DNA of 64,000 nt from Deinococcus aquaedulcis (lineage in GTDB: Bacteria > Deinococcota > Deinococci > Deinococcales > Deinococcaceae). Below are positions 1 to 9,091 of this stretch, one piece after another. Under the pieces are notes generated by a model. That model searched no databases, had not been told where the DNA came from, and saw only the letters and a program-made list of their open reading frames with translations. Position 1 is the stretch's first letter, and every line of letters begins with the position of its first letter. The position numbers were made by a program, and so were the translations under genes. The stretch is taken from assembly GCF_019693445.1 (NCBI RefSeq), contig NZ_JAHRBL010000002.1, positions 248,001 to 312,000 of the forward strand, given 5' to 3'.

Positions 1-114
1 CTGGCGGTGGCCAACTCTGCCGTGCGCATGGGCGGCCCGGACCGGGTGAAGGGGCAGGCTGGCAAGGCACTGGACCCCCGCCTTGTGGCCCTGCTGGAGA
101 AACTGCCTCAGTGA
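1..114 (+). CDS. C-terminal fragment of unknown protein
   Basis: An open frame runs in from the left edge and stops with TGA at 112-114. The 37 visible residues are hydrophilic and end in [14 protein letters not shown]. The closing 'DPRLV' pattern is reminiscent of the tail of HD-type phosphohydrolases, but too little is visible to assign a family. The next gene probably starts about 25 nt downstream, so the two may be co-transcribed. Confidence 0.45.
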   Translation: MAVANSAVRMGGPDRVKGQAGKALDPRLVALLEKLPQ

Positions 115-139
115 GCGCCGCGCCGCGCAGGGGGCGCCG

Positions 140-979
140 TTGACCCTGCGGCCTGCCCCCACCGGAGACGCCCCCGCGTCCCGCTTTCCGGTGCTCGAAG
201 CCCGCTACGGGCCGCTGAGTCCCATGGACTCCGGGATGCAGAGCCGCGTGTACGCCACCGCCGACGGCCACACGGTGGTCAAGGTCTACCGCAACCACCA
301 GGGCGACCACTGCACCGAGGCGCGCAACATGCGCCGCGCGGGCCTGGGCCAGTGGGTCGTGGAGGCCACTGAGGCCGACGGCGTTGAAGCCCTGGTGCTG
401 CGCCGCTTTCCGGGGCGCCCCCTGCGCCGCCCGGATCTGCCCCGCGCCCTGGGCCCCCTGCGCGCGCAACTGGCGGCCCTGCACCGCGAGCCGGTGGGCA
501 CCGTGAACCTGGGCCGGGTGCATGAGCGCCTGCGGCGCTTTCGCAGCGCCCTGGCCGCCTACCCGCTGGGCGACCTGTTCGACGCCGTAGAAATTCCGCT
601 CGAACGCGGCCTGTTGGCTGGTCCGGCGGCGTTCTGCCACCTGGACCTGTGGCACGACAACATCCTGATTCACCCCGAAGAGGGCGAGGTGCTGATCATC
701 GACTGGACCAAGGCGGGCCCCGACGATCCGCTGCGTGACCTCGCGCTGCTGAAGACCGGCACCCTGGACCTGCTGCCCCCCGACGAGAGCCTGCAGGCCG
801 CCCTGTCCTTTCTGCCGGACCACGCGCCCGCCACCCTGACGCGCTACCGCGCCTACCTCGCCATGACCACCCTGCATGACCTGTACTGGTTCCTGATGAA
901 CGAGCCCTATGAGTTCGAGGGTCAGCGCGACGCCAAGGTGCCCCGGGCCCGGCACGCCCTGGCCCGGCTGCCCGCATAG
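140..979 (+). CDS. APH/choline-kinase family phosphotransferase
   Basis: Predicted cytoplasmic kinase-fold phosphotransferase of about 279 residues. The catalytic loop HLDLWHDN lies near residues 167-174 (HxDxxxxN, Brenner motif) and the metal-binding IIDW near 187. The N-terminal lobe has a VVKVYR strand with the likely ATP-contacting lysine. This family phosphorylates hydroxyls on aminoglycosides, choline, ethanolamine, homoserine, sugars or thiamine. The sequence does not reveal the substrate, and housekeeping neighbours argue against a resistance role. The frame is open from 83, but that region overlaps the previous gene. TTG at 140 is the first plausible start outside it and is uncertain. 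Confidence 0.7.
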   Translation: MTLRPAPTGDAPASRFPVLEARYGPLSPMDSGMQSRVYATADGHTVVKVYRNHQGDHCTEARNMRRAGLGQWVVEATEADGVEALVLRRFPGRPLRRPDLPRALGPLRAQLAALHREPVGTVNLGRVHERLRRFRSALAAYPLGDLFDAVEIPLERGLLAGPAAFCHLDLWHDNILIHPEEGEVLIIDWTKAGPDDPLRDLALLKTGTLDLLPPDESLQAALSFLPDHAPATLTRYRAYLAMTTLHDLYWFLMNEPYEFEGQRDAKVPRARHALARLPA

Positions 980-992
980 CGCGCGTGCCCGG

Positions 993-998
993 TATGGT
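993..998 (+). promoter_or_regulatory. leaderless-type -10 box for upp
   Basis: TATGGT lies 6 nt before the ATG at 1005, so transcription would begin at or next to the start codon. There is no Shine-Dalgarno sequence between. Confidence 0.5.
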
Positions 999-1004
999 GT
1001 GGGC

Positions 1005-1628
1005 ATGGTTACGGTTGTTTCCCATCCCCTGGTGCAACACAAGCTGTCGGTCATGCGCGACGTGCGCACCGGCGTCAAGGAATTTCGCGAACTGGCCGGC
1101 GAACTCAGCCTGCTGCTGGCGTATGAAGCCATGCGCGACCTCGAACTGGCCCCCGAGCGCCTGAGCACGCCCATCACGGACGCCGACTTTCCCATGCTGA
1201 GCGGCAAGAAGCTGGCCCTGGTGGCGATTCTGCGCGCCGGGCTGGTGATGACCGACGCGATCACCCAGCTGGTGCCGGCCGCCAAGGTGGGCCACATTGG
1301 CCTGTACCGCGACCCCCAAACGCTGGCGCCCGTGGCCTACTACAACAAGCTGCCCGCCGACATTGCCGAGCGCCGTGTGTTTCTCACCGACCCTATGCTG
1401 GCCACCGGCGGCAGTGCCAGCGCCGCCATCGCCTTTCTGAAAGAGGCCGGGGCCACCACCATCAAGCTGATGTGCATCCTGGCCGCCCCCGAAGGCATTG
1501 CCGTGATCGAGCGCGACCACCCGGACGTGGAAATCGTGGTGGCGGCCGTGGACAGTCACCTGAACGACCACGGCTATATCGTGCCCGGGCTGGGCGACGC
1601 CGGGGACCGGATTTACGGCACAAAGTAA
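1005..1628 (+). CDS. upp: uracil phosphoribosyltransferase
   Basis: Cytoplasmic pyrimidine-salvage enzyme converting uracil plus PRPP to UMP and diphosphate. At 207 residues it is the usual length for Upp. The PRPP-binding loop [10 protein letters not shown] is at residues 129-138, and the uracil-binding C-terminus [17 protein letters not shown] is intact. The ATG at 1005 is chosen because it gives the family N-terminus and because TATGGT lies 6 nt upstream, as in leaderless Deinococcus transcripts. A hairpin follows the stop codon. Confidence 0.95.
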   Translation: MVTVVSHPLVQHKLSVMRDVRTGVKEFRELAGELSLLLAYEAMRDLELAPERLSTPITDADFPMLSGKKLALVAILRAGLVMTDAITQLVPAAKVGHIGLYRDPQTLAPVAYYNKLPADIAERRVFLTDPMLATGGSASAAIAFLKEAGATTIKLMCILAAPEGIAVIERDHPDVEIVVAAVDSHLNDHGYIVPGLGDAGDRIYGTK

Positions 1629-1632
1629 GCGC

Positions 1633-1663
1633 GGGGCAGGCCAGCCCCCTCACGGCCTGCCCC
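1633..1663 (+). terminator. hairpin after upp
   Basis: GGGGCAGGCC pairs perfectly with GGCCTGCCCC across an 11-nt loop, just after the upp stop. There is no clear T-tract, so intrinsic termination is only probable. Confidence 0.4.
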
Positions 1664-1717
1664 CCACCTTCCGGGTGACGCCCATCGGCACCTGAGCCGT
1701 TACACTTGGGGCCGTTT

Positions 1718-2854
1718 ATGGACGCATTGCAGGCGCTGGCCGCACAGCTGGGAATCGCCGACCTTCGGGGCCGGGGCTTTCTCAGCGTACTGATCACTTT
1801 TGTCACGGCCGGGCTGTTCACCTGGTTTTTTATTCCGCGCCTGCGCGCCTTTGCCATGCAGGTGGGCTGGGCCGACCAGCCCAACGAGCGGCGCCTGAAC
1901 AAGACCCCGCTGCCCAACGCCGGCGGGCTGGCGATCTACGGCGGCTTTCTGGTGAGCATCATCGTGGCCTGGGCGCTGCGGCCCATCGCCGTGGACCTCG
2001 TGAACATTCAGGTGCTGGCGATTCTGCTGGGGGCCACGCTGCTGGTGCTGGTGGGCTTTATTGACGACCAGTACGGCCTCTCGCCCCTGTCCCGGCTGGT
2101 GGTACAGACCCTGGCGGCCGTGCTGCTGCTCGTCAACGACCTGCGGGTAGACCTGAACGCCATTCCGTTCGTGCCCGCGCTGCCAGAGCTGATCAACCAG
2201 CCGCTGAGTTCCGTGGTCACCATCCTGTGGGTGGTGGGCCTGACCAACGCCGTGAACCTGCTGGACGGGGTGGACGGCGTGGTGGGCGGTGTGGCGTTCG
2301 TGGCCAGCTTTGTACTGCTGGCCACCGCCGCCCAGTTCCCCGACCGCGCGGCGGCGGTGGTGCTGCTCGCCGGGCTCTCGGGCGCGGCCCTGGGCTACCT
2401 GCGCCACAACTTCAATCCCAGCCGCATCATCATGGGGGACGCGGGCAGCACCCTCTTCGGCTACACCCTGGCGGCTGTGAGCCTGCTAGGCACCCTGAAA
2501 TTCAGTGCCGGGGCCAGCCTGCTGGTGCCCCTGATTGTGCTCGCGCTGCCCCTGCTGGATACCACGCAGGTGGTGATTGGCCGCCTGGCACGCGGCATTC
2601 GCAACCCGCTGCGCCACCCGGACAAGACCCACATCCACCACCGCGTGCTGGCCCGCACCGCCAGCGCCCGGCGCACCGCCGTGATCCTGTGGCTGGTGGC
2701 GCTGGCCTGCGGCGCGGCCGGGATGTCCCTGCAGGGCCTGCGCCCCGAAGCCATTGGCGGCACCGTCCTGGCCGCCGCCCTGTGCCTGTTCTTTGTGGCC
2801 TACCGCCGCATTCGCGCGCAGAACCTGGAAACCGCGCGGGAAGGAAACGCATGA
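1718..2854 (+). CDS. polyprenyl-phosphate GlcNAc-1-phosphate transferase (WecA/TagO type)
   Basis: Integral membrane enzyme of the MraY/WecA/TagO superfamily, 378 residues. It transfers a sugar-1-phosphate from a UDP-sugar to undecaprenyl phosphate to start surface-glycan synthesis. Visible signatures are [18 protein letters not shown] near the N-terminus, a [11 protein letters not shown] loop, [11 protein letters not shown], the [11 protein letters not shown] segment and DKTHIHHR near residue 305. There are about ten hydrophobic segments. The ATG at 1718 gives the natural N-terminus, though an upstream TTG is in frame. The stop overlaps the next gene by ATGA, which codes for a UDP-GlcNAc epimerase, so the pair probably works in one glycan pathway. 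Confidence 0.9.
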   Translation: MDALQALAAQLGIADLRGRGFLSVLITFVTAGLFTWFFIPRLRAFAMQVGWADQPNERRLNKTPLPNAGGLAIYGGFLVSIIVAWALRPIAVDLVNIQVLAILLGATLLVLVGFIDDQYGLSPLSRLVVQTLAAVLLLVNDLRVDLNAIPFVPALPELINQPLSSVVTILWVVGLTNAVNLLDGVDGVVGGVAFVASFVLLATAAQFPDRAAAVVLLAGLSGAALGYLRHNFNPSRIIMGDAGSTLFGYTLAAVSLLGTLKFSAGASLLVPLIVLALPLLDTTQVVIGRLARGIRNPLRHPDKTHIHHRVLARTASARRTAVILWLVALACGAAGMSLQGLRPEAIGGTVLAAALCLFFVAYRRIRAQNLETAREGNA

Positions 2855-3981
2855 AGCAGATTGTGCTGGCCTTTGGCACCCGCCCCGAAGCCACGAAGAT
2901 GGCCCCGGTGTACACGGCGGTTCAGGCCCAGAGCGGCCTGCAGCCCCAGATTCTCTCGACCGGCCAGCAGCGCCAGATGCTTGACGGCGCGCTGGCGGTC
3001 TTCGGGTTGACCCCCGACCGCGACCTGAACGTGATGACCGAGCGCCAGACCCTGGCCGACCTGACCGCCCGCATCGTGCCGCAGGCGGGCCGGGTGCTGC
3101 GCGAGATGGGCGCCGATATGGTGCTGGTGCACGGCGACACCACCACCTCGTTCTGCGTGGCGCTGGCGGCCTTTTACGAGGGCATTCCGGTGGGCCACGT
3201 GGAAGCGGGCCTGCGCAGCGGCAGCCTGAAAGAGCCTTTCCCCGAAGAAGCCAACCGCCGCCTGACCGGGGTGCTCTCCACCCTGGACTTTGCCCCCACC
3301 CCCGGCAGCCGCGCCAACCTGCAGCGCGAGGGCAAGGCTGATACGGGCATTTTCGTCACCGGCCAGACCGCCGTGGACGCCGTGCGCGAGGTGGCCGGGC
3401 GCGTGCCCCTGCGCCCAGAGTGGCGCGCGCGGGTGCAGGCCGGGCAGCCGCTGGTGACCGTCACCATGCACCGCCGCGAGAACCAGCCCATGATGCGTGA
3501 GATGGCCCAGGCCCTGGCACGCGTGGCCCAGGCCCACCCAGACCACCACTTCATCTACCCCGTGCACCTGTCGCCCGCTGTGCAGGAGGCCGTGCGCCCG
3601 GTGCTGTCCGGCGTGCCCAACTTTGAGCTGACCGAGCCCCTGGACTACAGCGACATGGCCCCCCTGATGGCGGCCTCCAAACTGCTGGCCACCGACAGCG
3701 GCGGCCTGCAGGAAGAGGGGGCGGCCCTGGGCGTCCCCGTGGCTGTGCTGCGCAACGTCACCGAGCGCCCCGAAGGGCTGGAAGCCGGCGTGCTGACCCT
3801 GGCGGGCAACGACCCCGCGCGCCTGGAAGCGGTGCTCAGCGGCCTGCTGGACAGCGAGGCCACCCTGACCGCCATGAAAACGGCCCGCAATCCCTACGGC
3901 GACGGCCACGCCGGAGCGCGCATCGCCTCGGCCATCGCGTGGCACTTTGGCCTGCAAGGGCGCCCCGCTGACTGGCACTGA
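2851..3981 (+). CDS. wecB: UDP-N-acetylglucosamine 2-epimerase (non-hydrolysing)
   Basis: Cytoplasmic GT-B-fold enzyme interconverting UDP-GlcNAc and UDP-ManNAc, 376 residues. Family signatures are [13 protein letters not shown] at the N-terminus, [25 protein letters not shown] and the C-terminal [13 protein letters not shown] at 2851 overlaps the preceding stop (ATGA) and has AAGGAAAC upstream, which indicates translational coupling with the lipid-sugar transferase. Together they would supply ManNAc-containing surface polymer precursors. A NanE epimerase about 10 kb away handles the phosphorylated free sugar instead. Confidence 0.93.
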   Translation: MKQIVLAFGTRPEATKMAPVYTAVQAQSGLQPQILSTGQQRQMLDGALAVFGLTPDRDLNVMTERQTLADLTARIVPQAGRVLREMGADMVLVHGDTTTSFCVALAAFYEGIPVGHVEAGLRSGSLKEPFPEEANRRLTGVLSTLDFAPTPGSRANLQREGKADTGIFVTGQTAVDAVREVAGRVPLRPEWRARVQAGQPLVTVTMHRRENQPMMREMAQALARVAQAHPDHHFIYPVHLSPAVQEAVRPVLSGVPNFELTEPLDYSDMAPLMAASKLLATDSGGLQEEGAALGVPVAVLRNVTERPEGLEAGVLTLAGNDPARLEAVLSGLLDSEATLTAMKTARNPYGDGHAGARIASAIAWHFGLQGRPADWH

Positions 3982-4294
3982 AACCAAGTCCGACTGGACC
4001 AAAGGTGCGGACAGTCTCAACATTCTGTACGGCGCTGCCCGTGTGTTGACCCCTTCTCCCTTGCGGAGGAGGTGGGGAGGGGGGCGGCGGGTCCAGCGGC
4101 GCCGCAGGGTGAGCGCGGCGGGCGGTGCCCCCCTGGAATTAATGCCTCTCGATTCCGCCCAGGCGGCTGTGACTGCTTAACGCCATTGAGCGTGAGCCCC
4201 GGGGTGGTTTGGGGCCCACTCTGAGGTGTTGGCGCGCCAGAGAGGACCCATCTAAAGCCAGGGCGCCCAGCGCCAGCCTGCGCGGCCCCTGGGC
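3982..4294. other. non-coding stretch with a G-rich patch
   Basis: No convincing gene is seen between the wecB stop and the next promoter. Around 4065-4091 the + strand is very G-rich, with several G2-G6 runs including GGGGAGGGGGGCGGCGGG, so quadruplex formation is possible. A short frame at 3947-4180 has no start signal and no family resemblance. Confidence 0.4.
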
Positions 4295-4300
4295 TACACT
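4295..4300 (+). promoter_or_regulatory. leaderless-type -10 box
   Basis: TACACT lies 8 nt before the ATG at 4309, with no ribosome-binding site between. Confidence 0.45.
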
Positions 4301-4308
4301 GGAACTCC

Positions 4309-5058
4309 ATGCCCGCGTTCGATACGCCCCTGGCCCTCGTCGGTTACGCCCCCCAGGCGGCGCGCGCCCTGCGCGACCTGGGGCTGGTGGCCGTGTCGGT
4401 GCCCACCGACGACCCCGCCAGCGTGCTGGAGGCCTGCCGCGCTCTGCGCTTTACCGGCGCGCTGGTGCATGCCAGCCAGCAGGCCAGCACCTTTGAAAAG
4501 GTGACCGCCGACAGCGCGGCCCGGCGGGTGGGGCGGGTGGACGCCGTGGCCTTCACCGCCGGCCTGCACGGCACCTTTGCCGAGGCCGACGCCCTGACCG
4601 ACGTGCTGCACGACAGCGGCTACGCCTCGCGCGGGGCCAGCGCCGTGCTGCTGGGCCAGCACGCGCCAGATCTGGCCCTGGCCCTGCCCCTGGCCCGGCT
4701 GGGCTTTACCGAACTGGGCGTGGTGGCCGCCAGCGCCCCCGACGCCGAGCGCGCCGCCCGCGACGTGCCGGCCGGGGTGCGCGTCTATCCCCTCAGCCGC
4801 CGCGACCCCAGTGTGACGGACCTCGCCGGCCGCGCCGACCTGATCGTGCTGACGGCCGGCGACCTGCCCCACGGCCTCGTGCAGCCCTACCACACGGTGA
4901 TTGACCTGACCGGCCACGCGAACGTGAGCGGCACGGGCGCCAGCAGCCTGGACCTGCGGCCCCTGCCCCTGCGCCGGCTGGCCCGGCAACTGGCCCACGC
5001 CACCGGGCAGCGCTTTCATCCCCAGGAACTGGAAGGGGCCCTGCACGCGCTGGACTAG
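4309..5058 (+). CDS. divergent AroE-like (shikimate dehydrogenase fold) protein
   Basis: Predicted cytoplasmic, 249 residues. The layout recalls shikimate dehydrogenase: an N-terminal segment PLALVGYAPQAARAL, then RFTGALVHASQQ where AroE has G-A-N-V-T-x-P-x-K, then RVDAVAFTAGLHGTFAEADAL where AroE has GAVNT...G...NTDxxG, and a Rossmann-like second half. The C-terminal RFHPQELEGALHAL resembles the closing AroE helix. The catalytic lysine and the NTD aspartate appear to be absent, so if related it is probably not a working dehydrogenase. The fold assignment is inference. No neighbour supports a shikimate-pathway role. Confidence 0.5.
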   Translation: MPAFDTPLALVGYAPQAARALRDLGLVAVSVPTDDPASVLEACRALRFTGALVHASQQASTFEKVTADSAARRVGRVDAVAFTAGLHGTFAEADALTDVLHDSGYASRGASAVLLGQHAPDLALALPLARLGFTELGVVAASAPDAERAARDVPAGVRVYPLSRRDPSVTDLAGRADLIVLTAGDLPHGLVQPYHTVIDLTGHANVSGTGASSLDLRPLPLRRLARQLAHATGQRFHPQELEGALHALD

Positions 5059-5088
5059 GGATGTGGGCCGTGGGTTGTGGGATGTGGG
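5058..5088 (+). repeat. 7-nt periodic G-run array (putative G-quadruplex)
   Basis: Five GGG runs lie at 5058, 5065, 5072, 5079 and 5086, separated by ATGT, CCGT, TTGT and ATGT. The period is exactly 7 nt. The first run includes the G of the TAG stop of the AroE-like gene. The array lies between convergent genes and next to a terminator. Confidence 0.6.
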
Positions 5089-5098
5089 AAAAGCAGAA

Positions 5099-5125
5099 GC
5101 CCCCTCCTGACTACGCCGAGGGGGC
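5099..5125 (-). terminator. terminator of the peptide ABC operon
   Basis: GCCCCCTC and GAGGGGGC form an 8-bp perfect stem with an 11-nt loop. On the minus strand the hairpin is followed by a T-rich run (TTCTGCTTTT), about 20 nt after the last permease stop. Confidence 0.7.
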
Positions 5126-5143
5126 CAAAAACTGAGAGAGCGT

Positions 5144-6142
<999 letters not shown>

Positions 6143-6159
6143 GTCTTCACCAGTTCCTT

Positions 6160-7188
6160 TCAGCTGTACTGAATGCGGGGGTCCAGCGCCGCGTAGCTCA
6201 GGTCCACAATCAGGTTGGCGAGGCTGACCACCAGGGCCGCAAAGATCACGCCGCCCTGAATGATGGGATAGTCGCGCTGGCTGATCGCCTCGTAGACCCA
6301 CGAGCCGATGCCCGGCCAGGAAAAAATGGTTTCGGTGAGCACCGCGCCGCCCAGCAGCGCCCCTGCCTGCAGGCCAATCACCGTGACCACCGGCAGCAGG
6401 GCGTTGCGCAGGGCGTGCTTCATGGTGACGGAGCGGAAGGCCAGGCCCTTGGCCCGCGCCGTGCGCACGTAATCCTGCCCCAGCACGTCCAGCATGGAGG
6501 AGCGGGTAATGCGCGCGATGATCGCCAGCGGAATGCTGCCCAGCGCGATGGCCGGCAGAATGAGATGGCGCAGCGCGTCCCAGGCGGCAGCAGTCTGCCC
6601 ACGCAGCAGGGCGTCCAAGATGTAGAACCCGGTGATGGGCTGAATATCGTAATCGGTGCCCAGGCGGCCACTGGGGGGCAGCCAGCCCAGTTTCACGGCA
6701 AAGAAGTACGACAGCAGCAGGCCCAGCCAGAACACCGGCATGCTGACCCCCACCAGCGAAATGGTCGTGGCGAGGTTGTCCCACACGCTGTTGCGCCGCA
6801 GCGCCGCCAGTACCCCGGCCGGCATACCGATCAGCAGCGCGAACAGCAGCGCGGCAATACTCAGCTCGGCGGTGGCGGGAAAGCGGGCTCTCAGGTCATC
6901 CCAGACCGGAATGTTGCTTTTCAGGCCCGAGCCCAGGTCGCCCTGCAGCAGCGCGCCCATGTACTTGGGGTACTGGGCGTCCAGGGGGTTGGCCGGATTG
7001 AAAAACCAGGGCTTGTTCAGCCCCAGCTGCTCGCGCAGGGCCGCCGCCGCTTCGGGCGTGGCGCGCTCGCCCAGCATGGCCACCGCCGGGTCACCGGGGA
7101 TAGAGCGCACAAACACAAACACCACCAGGCTGATGCCCAGCATGACCAGCAGGGTCCGCAGCAGGCGGCGAATCAGGTAACTGCCCAA
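6160..7188 (-). CDS. peptide ABC transporter permease, DppB type
   Basis: Inner-membrane permease of 342 residues. The N-terminus GSYLIRRLLRTLLVMLGISLVVF is the typical DppB/OppB first helix, followed by FVRSIPGDPA, a periplasmic loop, and the EAA region YVRTARAKGLAFRSVTMKHALRNALLPV. The TTG at 7188 is chosen because GGAGGT sits 5 nt upstream and it starts exactly at the family N-terminus. An earlier ATG at 7254 in the same frame would add an unlikely extension. It is separated from the DppC start by 17 nt. Confidence 0.92.
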   Translation of the reverse strand: MGSYLIRRLLRTLLVMLGISLVVFVFVRSIPGDPAVAMLGERATPEAAAALREQLGLNKPWFFNPANPLDAQYPKYMGALLQGDLGSGLKSNIPVWDDLRARFPATAELSIAALLFALLIGMPAGVLAALRRNSVWDNLATTISLVGVSMPVFWLGLLLSYFFAVKLGWLPPSGRLGTDYDIQPITGFYILDALLRGQTAAAWDALRHLILPAIALGSIPLAIIARITRSSMLDVLGQDYVRTARAKGLAFRSVTMKHALRNALLPVVTVIGLQAGALLGGAVLTETIFSWPGIGSWVYEAISQRDYPIIQGGVIFAALVVSLANLIVDLSYAALDPRIQYS

Positions 7189-7341
7189 AGCAGACCTCCA
7201 AACAGGAAAGAAGCGGGAAACCGGAACGCGCCGGGCCAGAGGCGGCGCAGGCAAACAGAAAATCAGTCGTGGCGCACAGTGTAGCGGGAATCACACCGGG
7301 GGCGCGCCTGCCCGGCCCAGCCCCCGTCCCATCAGCAAAGA

Positions 7342-7365
7342 CCGCGCCCCACAGAAGAGGCGCGG
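7342..7365 (-). terminator. attenuator hairpin between binding protein and permeases
   Basis: CCGCGCC and GGCGCGG form a 7-bp stem followed on the minus strand by TCTTT, just after the binding-protein stop. Such hairpins commonly let the binding protein be made in excess over the permeases. Confidence 0.5.
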
Positions 7366-7380
7366 CCCGTGGCGAAGGGT

Positions 7381-8958
7381 TTACTTCTTGCCAGTGATGG
7401 AGATGGTGTTGAACGCTTCGCTGCCCAGGGGGCTGGGAATCCAGCCCTTGACGTAGGTGCGCGCGGCGGCCAGCGGGTTGGAGTGCACCATGGGAATCCG
7501 GTAGTTGGCGTTGTAGGTGATCTCGTGCAGCTGCTGGTACACCTTGGCCTTGGCGGCCTGGGTGGCGGCGGCGCGCCCCTGCTCCAGCAGAGTCTGCACG
7601 TTGGCGGGGTTCCAGTTGATGTCGTCCGAGGCGTTCGAGCCGTAGTAGGCGCCGTAGAAGTTGTCCGGATCGCCGTAGTCGCCGGTCCAGCCGATCATGT
7701 ACATGTCGAAGCCGGGTTCCTTGTTGCGCTCTTCCAGGTACTTGGCCCAGTCCTGCGTCTTCAGGTTCACCTTGATGCCAATGGCGCTCAGGTCAGCGGC
7801 AATCGCCTCGGCAATCGGCTTGGGCGTGGGGAAGTAGGGGCGGCTGACGGGCATGTACCACAGGTCAATGGTAAAGCCGTTGGGGTAGCCGGCCTCGGCC
7901 AGCATGCGCTTGGCGGCCTGCGGGTCGAACTTGTAGTCGGCCGGGACCTTGGGGCTGTTGGCCCAGCTCATCACGGGCGGCAGAAAGCTGGCGTTGCTGA
8001 CCCCCAGGCCGTTCCAAAAGGCGTCCACGATTTCCTTCTTGTTGATCGCCATGGAGATGGCCTGGCGCACCTTGTCGTTCTTCAGATACTGGTTGCGGTT
8101 GTTCAGCGCCACGAAGCCCACGTTGAAGCTGGGGCGCTTGACCGCCACGAGGTTCTTGTCGGCCTGCACGCTCTTCAGGCTGTCGGGGGTGAGGTCGTTG
8201 GCAAAGTCGATGGTGCCGGCCTTGAGCTCGTTCAGGCGCTGCGACGCGTCCTTGATGGAGCGGATGACCAGCTGGTCCACCTTGGCCTTTTCACCCCAGT
8301 ACACCTTGTTGGGCAGCAGGGTCACGCGGTCCCCGGTGCGCCAGCTCTGGAAGATGAAGGGGCCAGTGCCGATGGGCTTGCTGGCGGGCGTGCCGTACTT
8401 GGCGCCTTCTTTCTTGATGGCGGTGGGGCTGGCGATGCCGAAGTAGCCGGCGGCCAGCACGTTGGGCAGCACGCTGGAGGGCTTATTCAGGTCCACGCGC
8501 ACGGTGGAGTCGTTCACCTTGACGATGTTCTTGATGACGGCCGTGGCGTCGCCCTTGTAGCCGCCCAGCAGCTCGCCCATGATCTCGAAGGTGCGGCCCT
8601 GGTCGCGGAAGCCGTAGGGGTGCGCCTTGTCCCACCAGCGGCCCAGGTTGAACACCACGGCGTCGGCGTTGAAGGGGGTACCGTCGTGGAAGCGCACGCC
8701 CTTGCGCAGCGTGAAGGTCCACGAGGTGTTGTTGGCGTTGGGCGTCCACTTGGTGGCCAGGCCCGGCATCAGGTCAGTGGTGCCGTTCTTGAAGTCCACC
8801 AGGGTGTCGTAAATCTGGCGCTGCACCAGAATGGAAATCCCGTCGGTGATGTTGCCGGACTCCAGGCTGACGGGCTCGCCGTTGCCGCCAAACACCAGGG
8901 TCGCGGCCGAAGCGCCGCTGAGGGTCGAGAGCAGGGCGGTCAGAAGCAGTTTCTTCAT
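7381..8958 (-). CDS. peptide ABC transporter substrate-binding protein
   Basis: Secreted family-5 solute-binding protein of 525 residues. It has a signal peptide (MKKLLLTALLSTLSGASA) and a mature start at ATLVFGGNGEPVSLESGNITDG. The SBP_bac_5 pattern is clear: KNGTTDLMPGLATKW, then WTFTLRKGVRFHDGTPFNADAVVFNLGRWW. It would capture peptides, possibly cell-wall peptides given the nearby hexosaminidases, and deliver them to DppB/DppC. ATG at 8958 is preceded by GGAGG at a good distance, and a near-consensus promoter lies at 9044-9072. Confidence 0.93.
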   Translation of the reverse strand: MKKLLLTALLSTLSGASAATLVFGGNGEPVSLESGNITDGISILVQRQIYDTLVDFKNGTTDLMPGLATKWTPNANNTSWTFTLRKGVRFHDGTPFNADAVVFNLGRWWDKAHPYGFRDQGRTFEIMGELLGGYKGDATAVIKNIVKVNDSTVRVDLNKPSSVLPNVLAAGYFGIASPTAIKKEGAKYGTPASKPIGTGPFIFQSWRTGDRVTLLPNKVYWGEKAKVDQLVIRSIKDASQRLNELKAGTIDFANDLTPDSLKSVQADKNLVAVKRPSFNVGFVALNNRNQYLKNDKVRQAISMAINKKEIVDAFWNGLGVSNASFLPPVMSWANSPKVPADYKFDPQAAKRMLAEAGYPNGFTIDLWYMPVSRPYFPTPKPIAEAIAADLSAIGIKVNLKTQDWAKYLEERNKEPGFDMYMIGWTGDYGDPDNFYGAYYGSNASDDINWNPANVQTLLEQGRAAATQAAKAKVYQQLHEITYNANYRIPMVHSNPLAAARTYVKGWIPSPLGSEAFNTISITGKK

Positions 8959-9043
8959 GGAACCTCCGTCACGGGTGGGTGTCTGCGGGTGCCCCTGGCA
9001 TCCGCCCCCACGCCGTGATGAAAAGAGAGTCAAACGTGCGTTC

Positions 9044-9072
9044 AGGGTAGGGGCCGCCCTGTAGGGTGTCAA
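9044..9072 (-). promoter_or_regulatory. promoter of the peptide ABC operon
   Basis: On the minus strand a perfect -35 TTGACA (9072-9067), a 17-nt spacer and a -10 TACCCT (9049-9044). This would give a leader of about 80 nt containing the GGAGG site. Confidence 0.75.
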
Positions 9073-9091
9073 GCGCGCCGCCCGCCAGAGG

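Noticed and set aside
140..979. Aminoglycoside resistance gene
   Set aside because: Only the general APH fold is visible. The surroundings are nucleotide and glycan housekeeping, with no mobile-element context.
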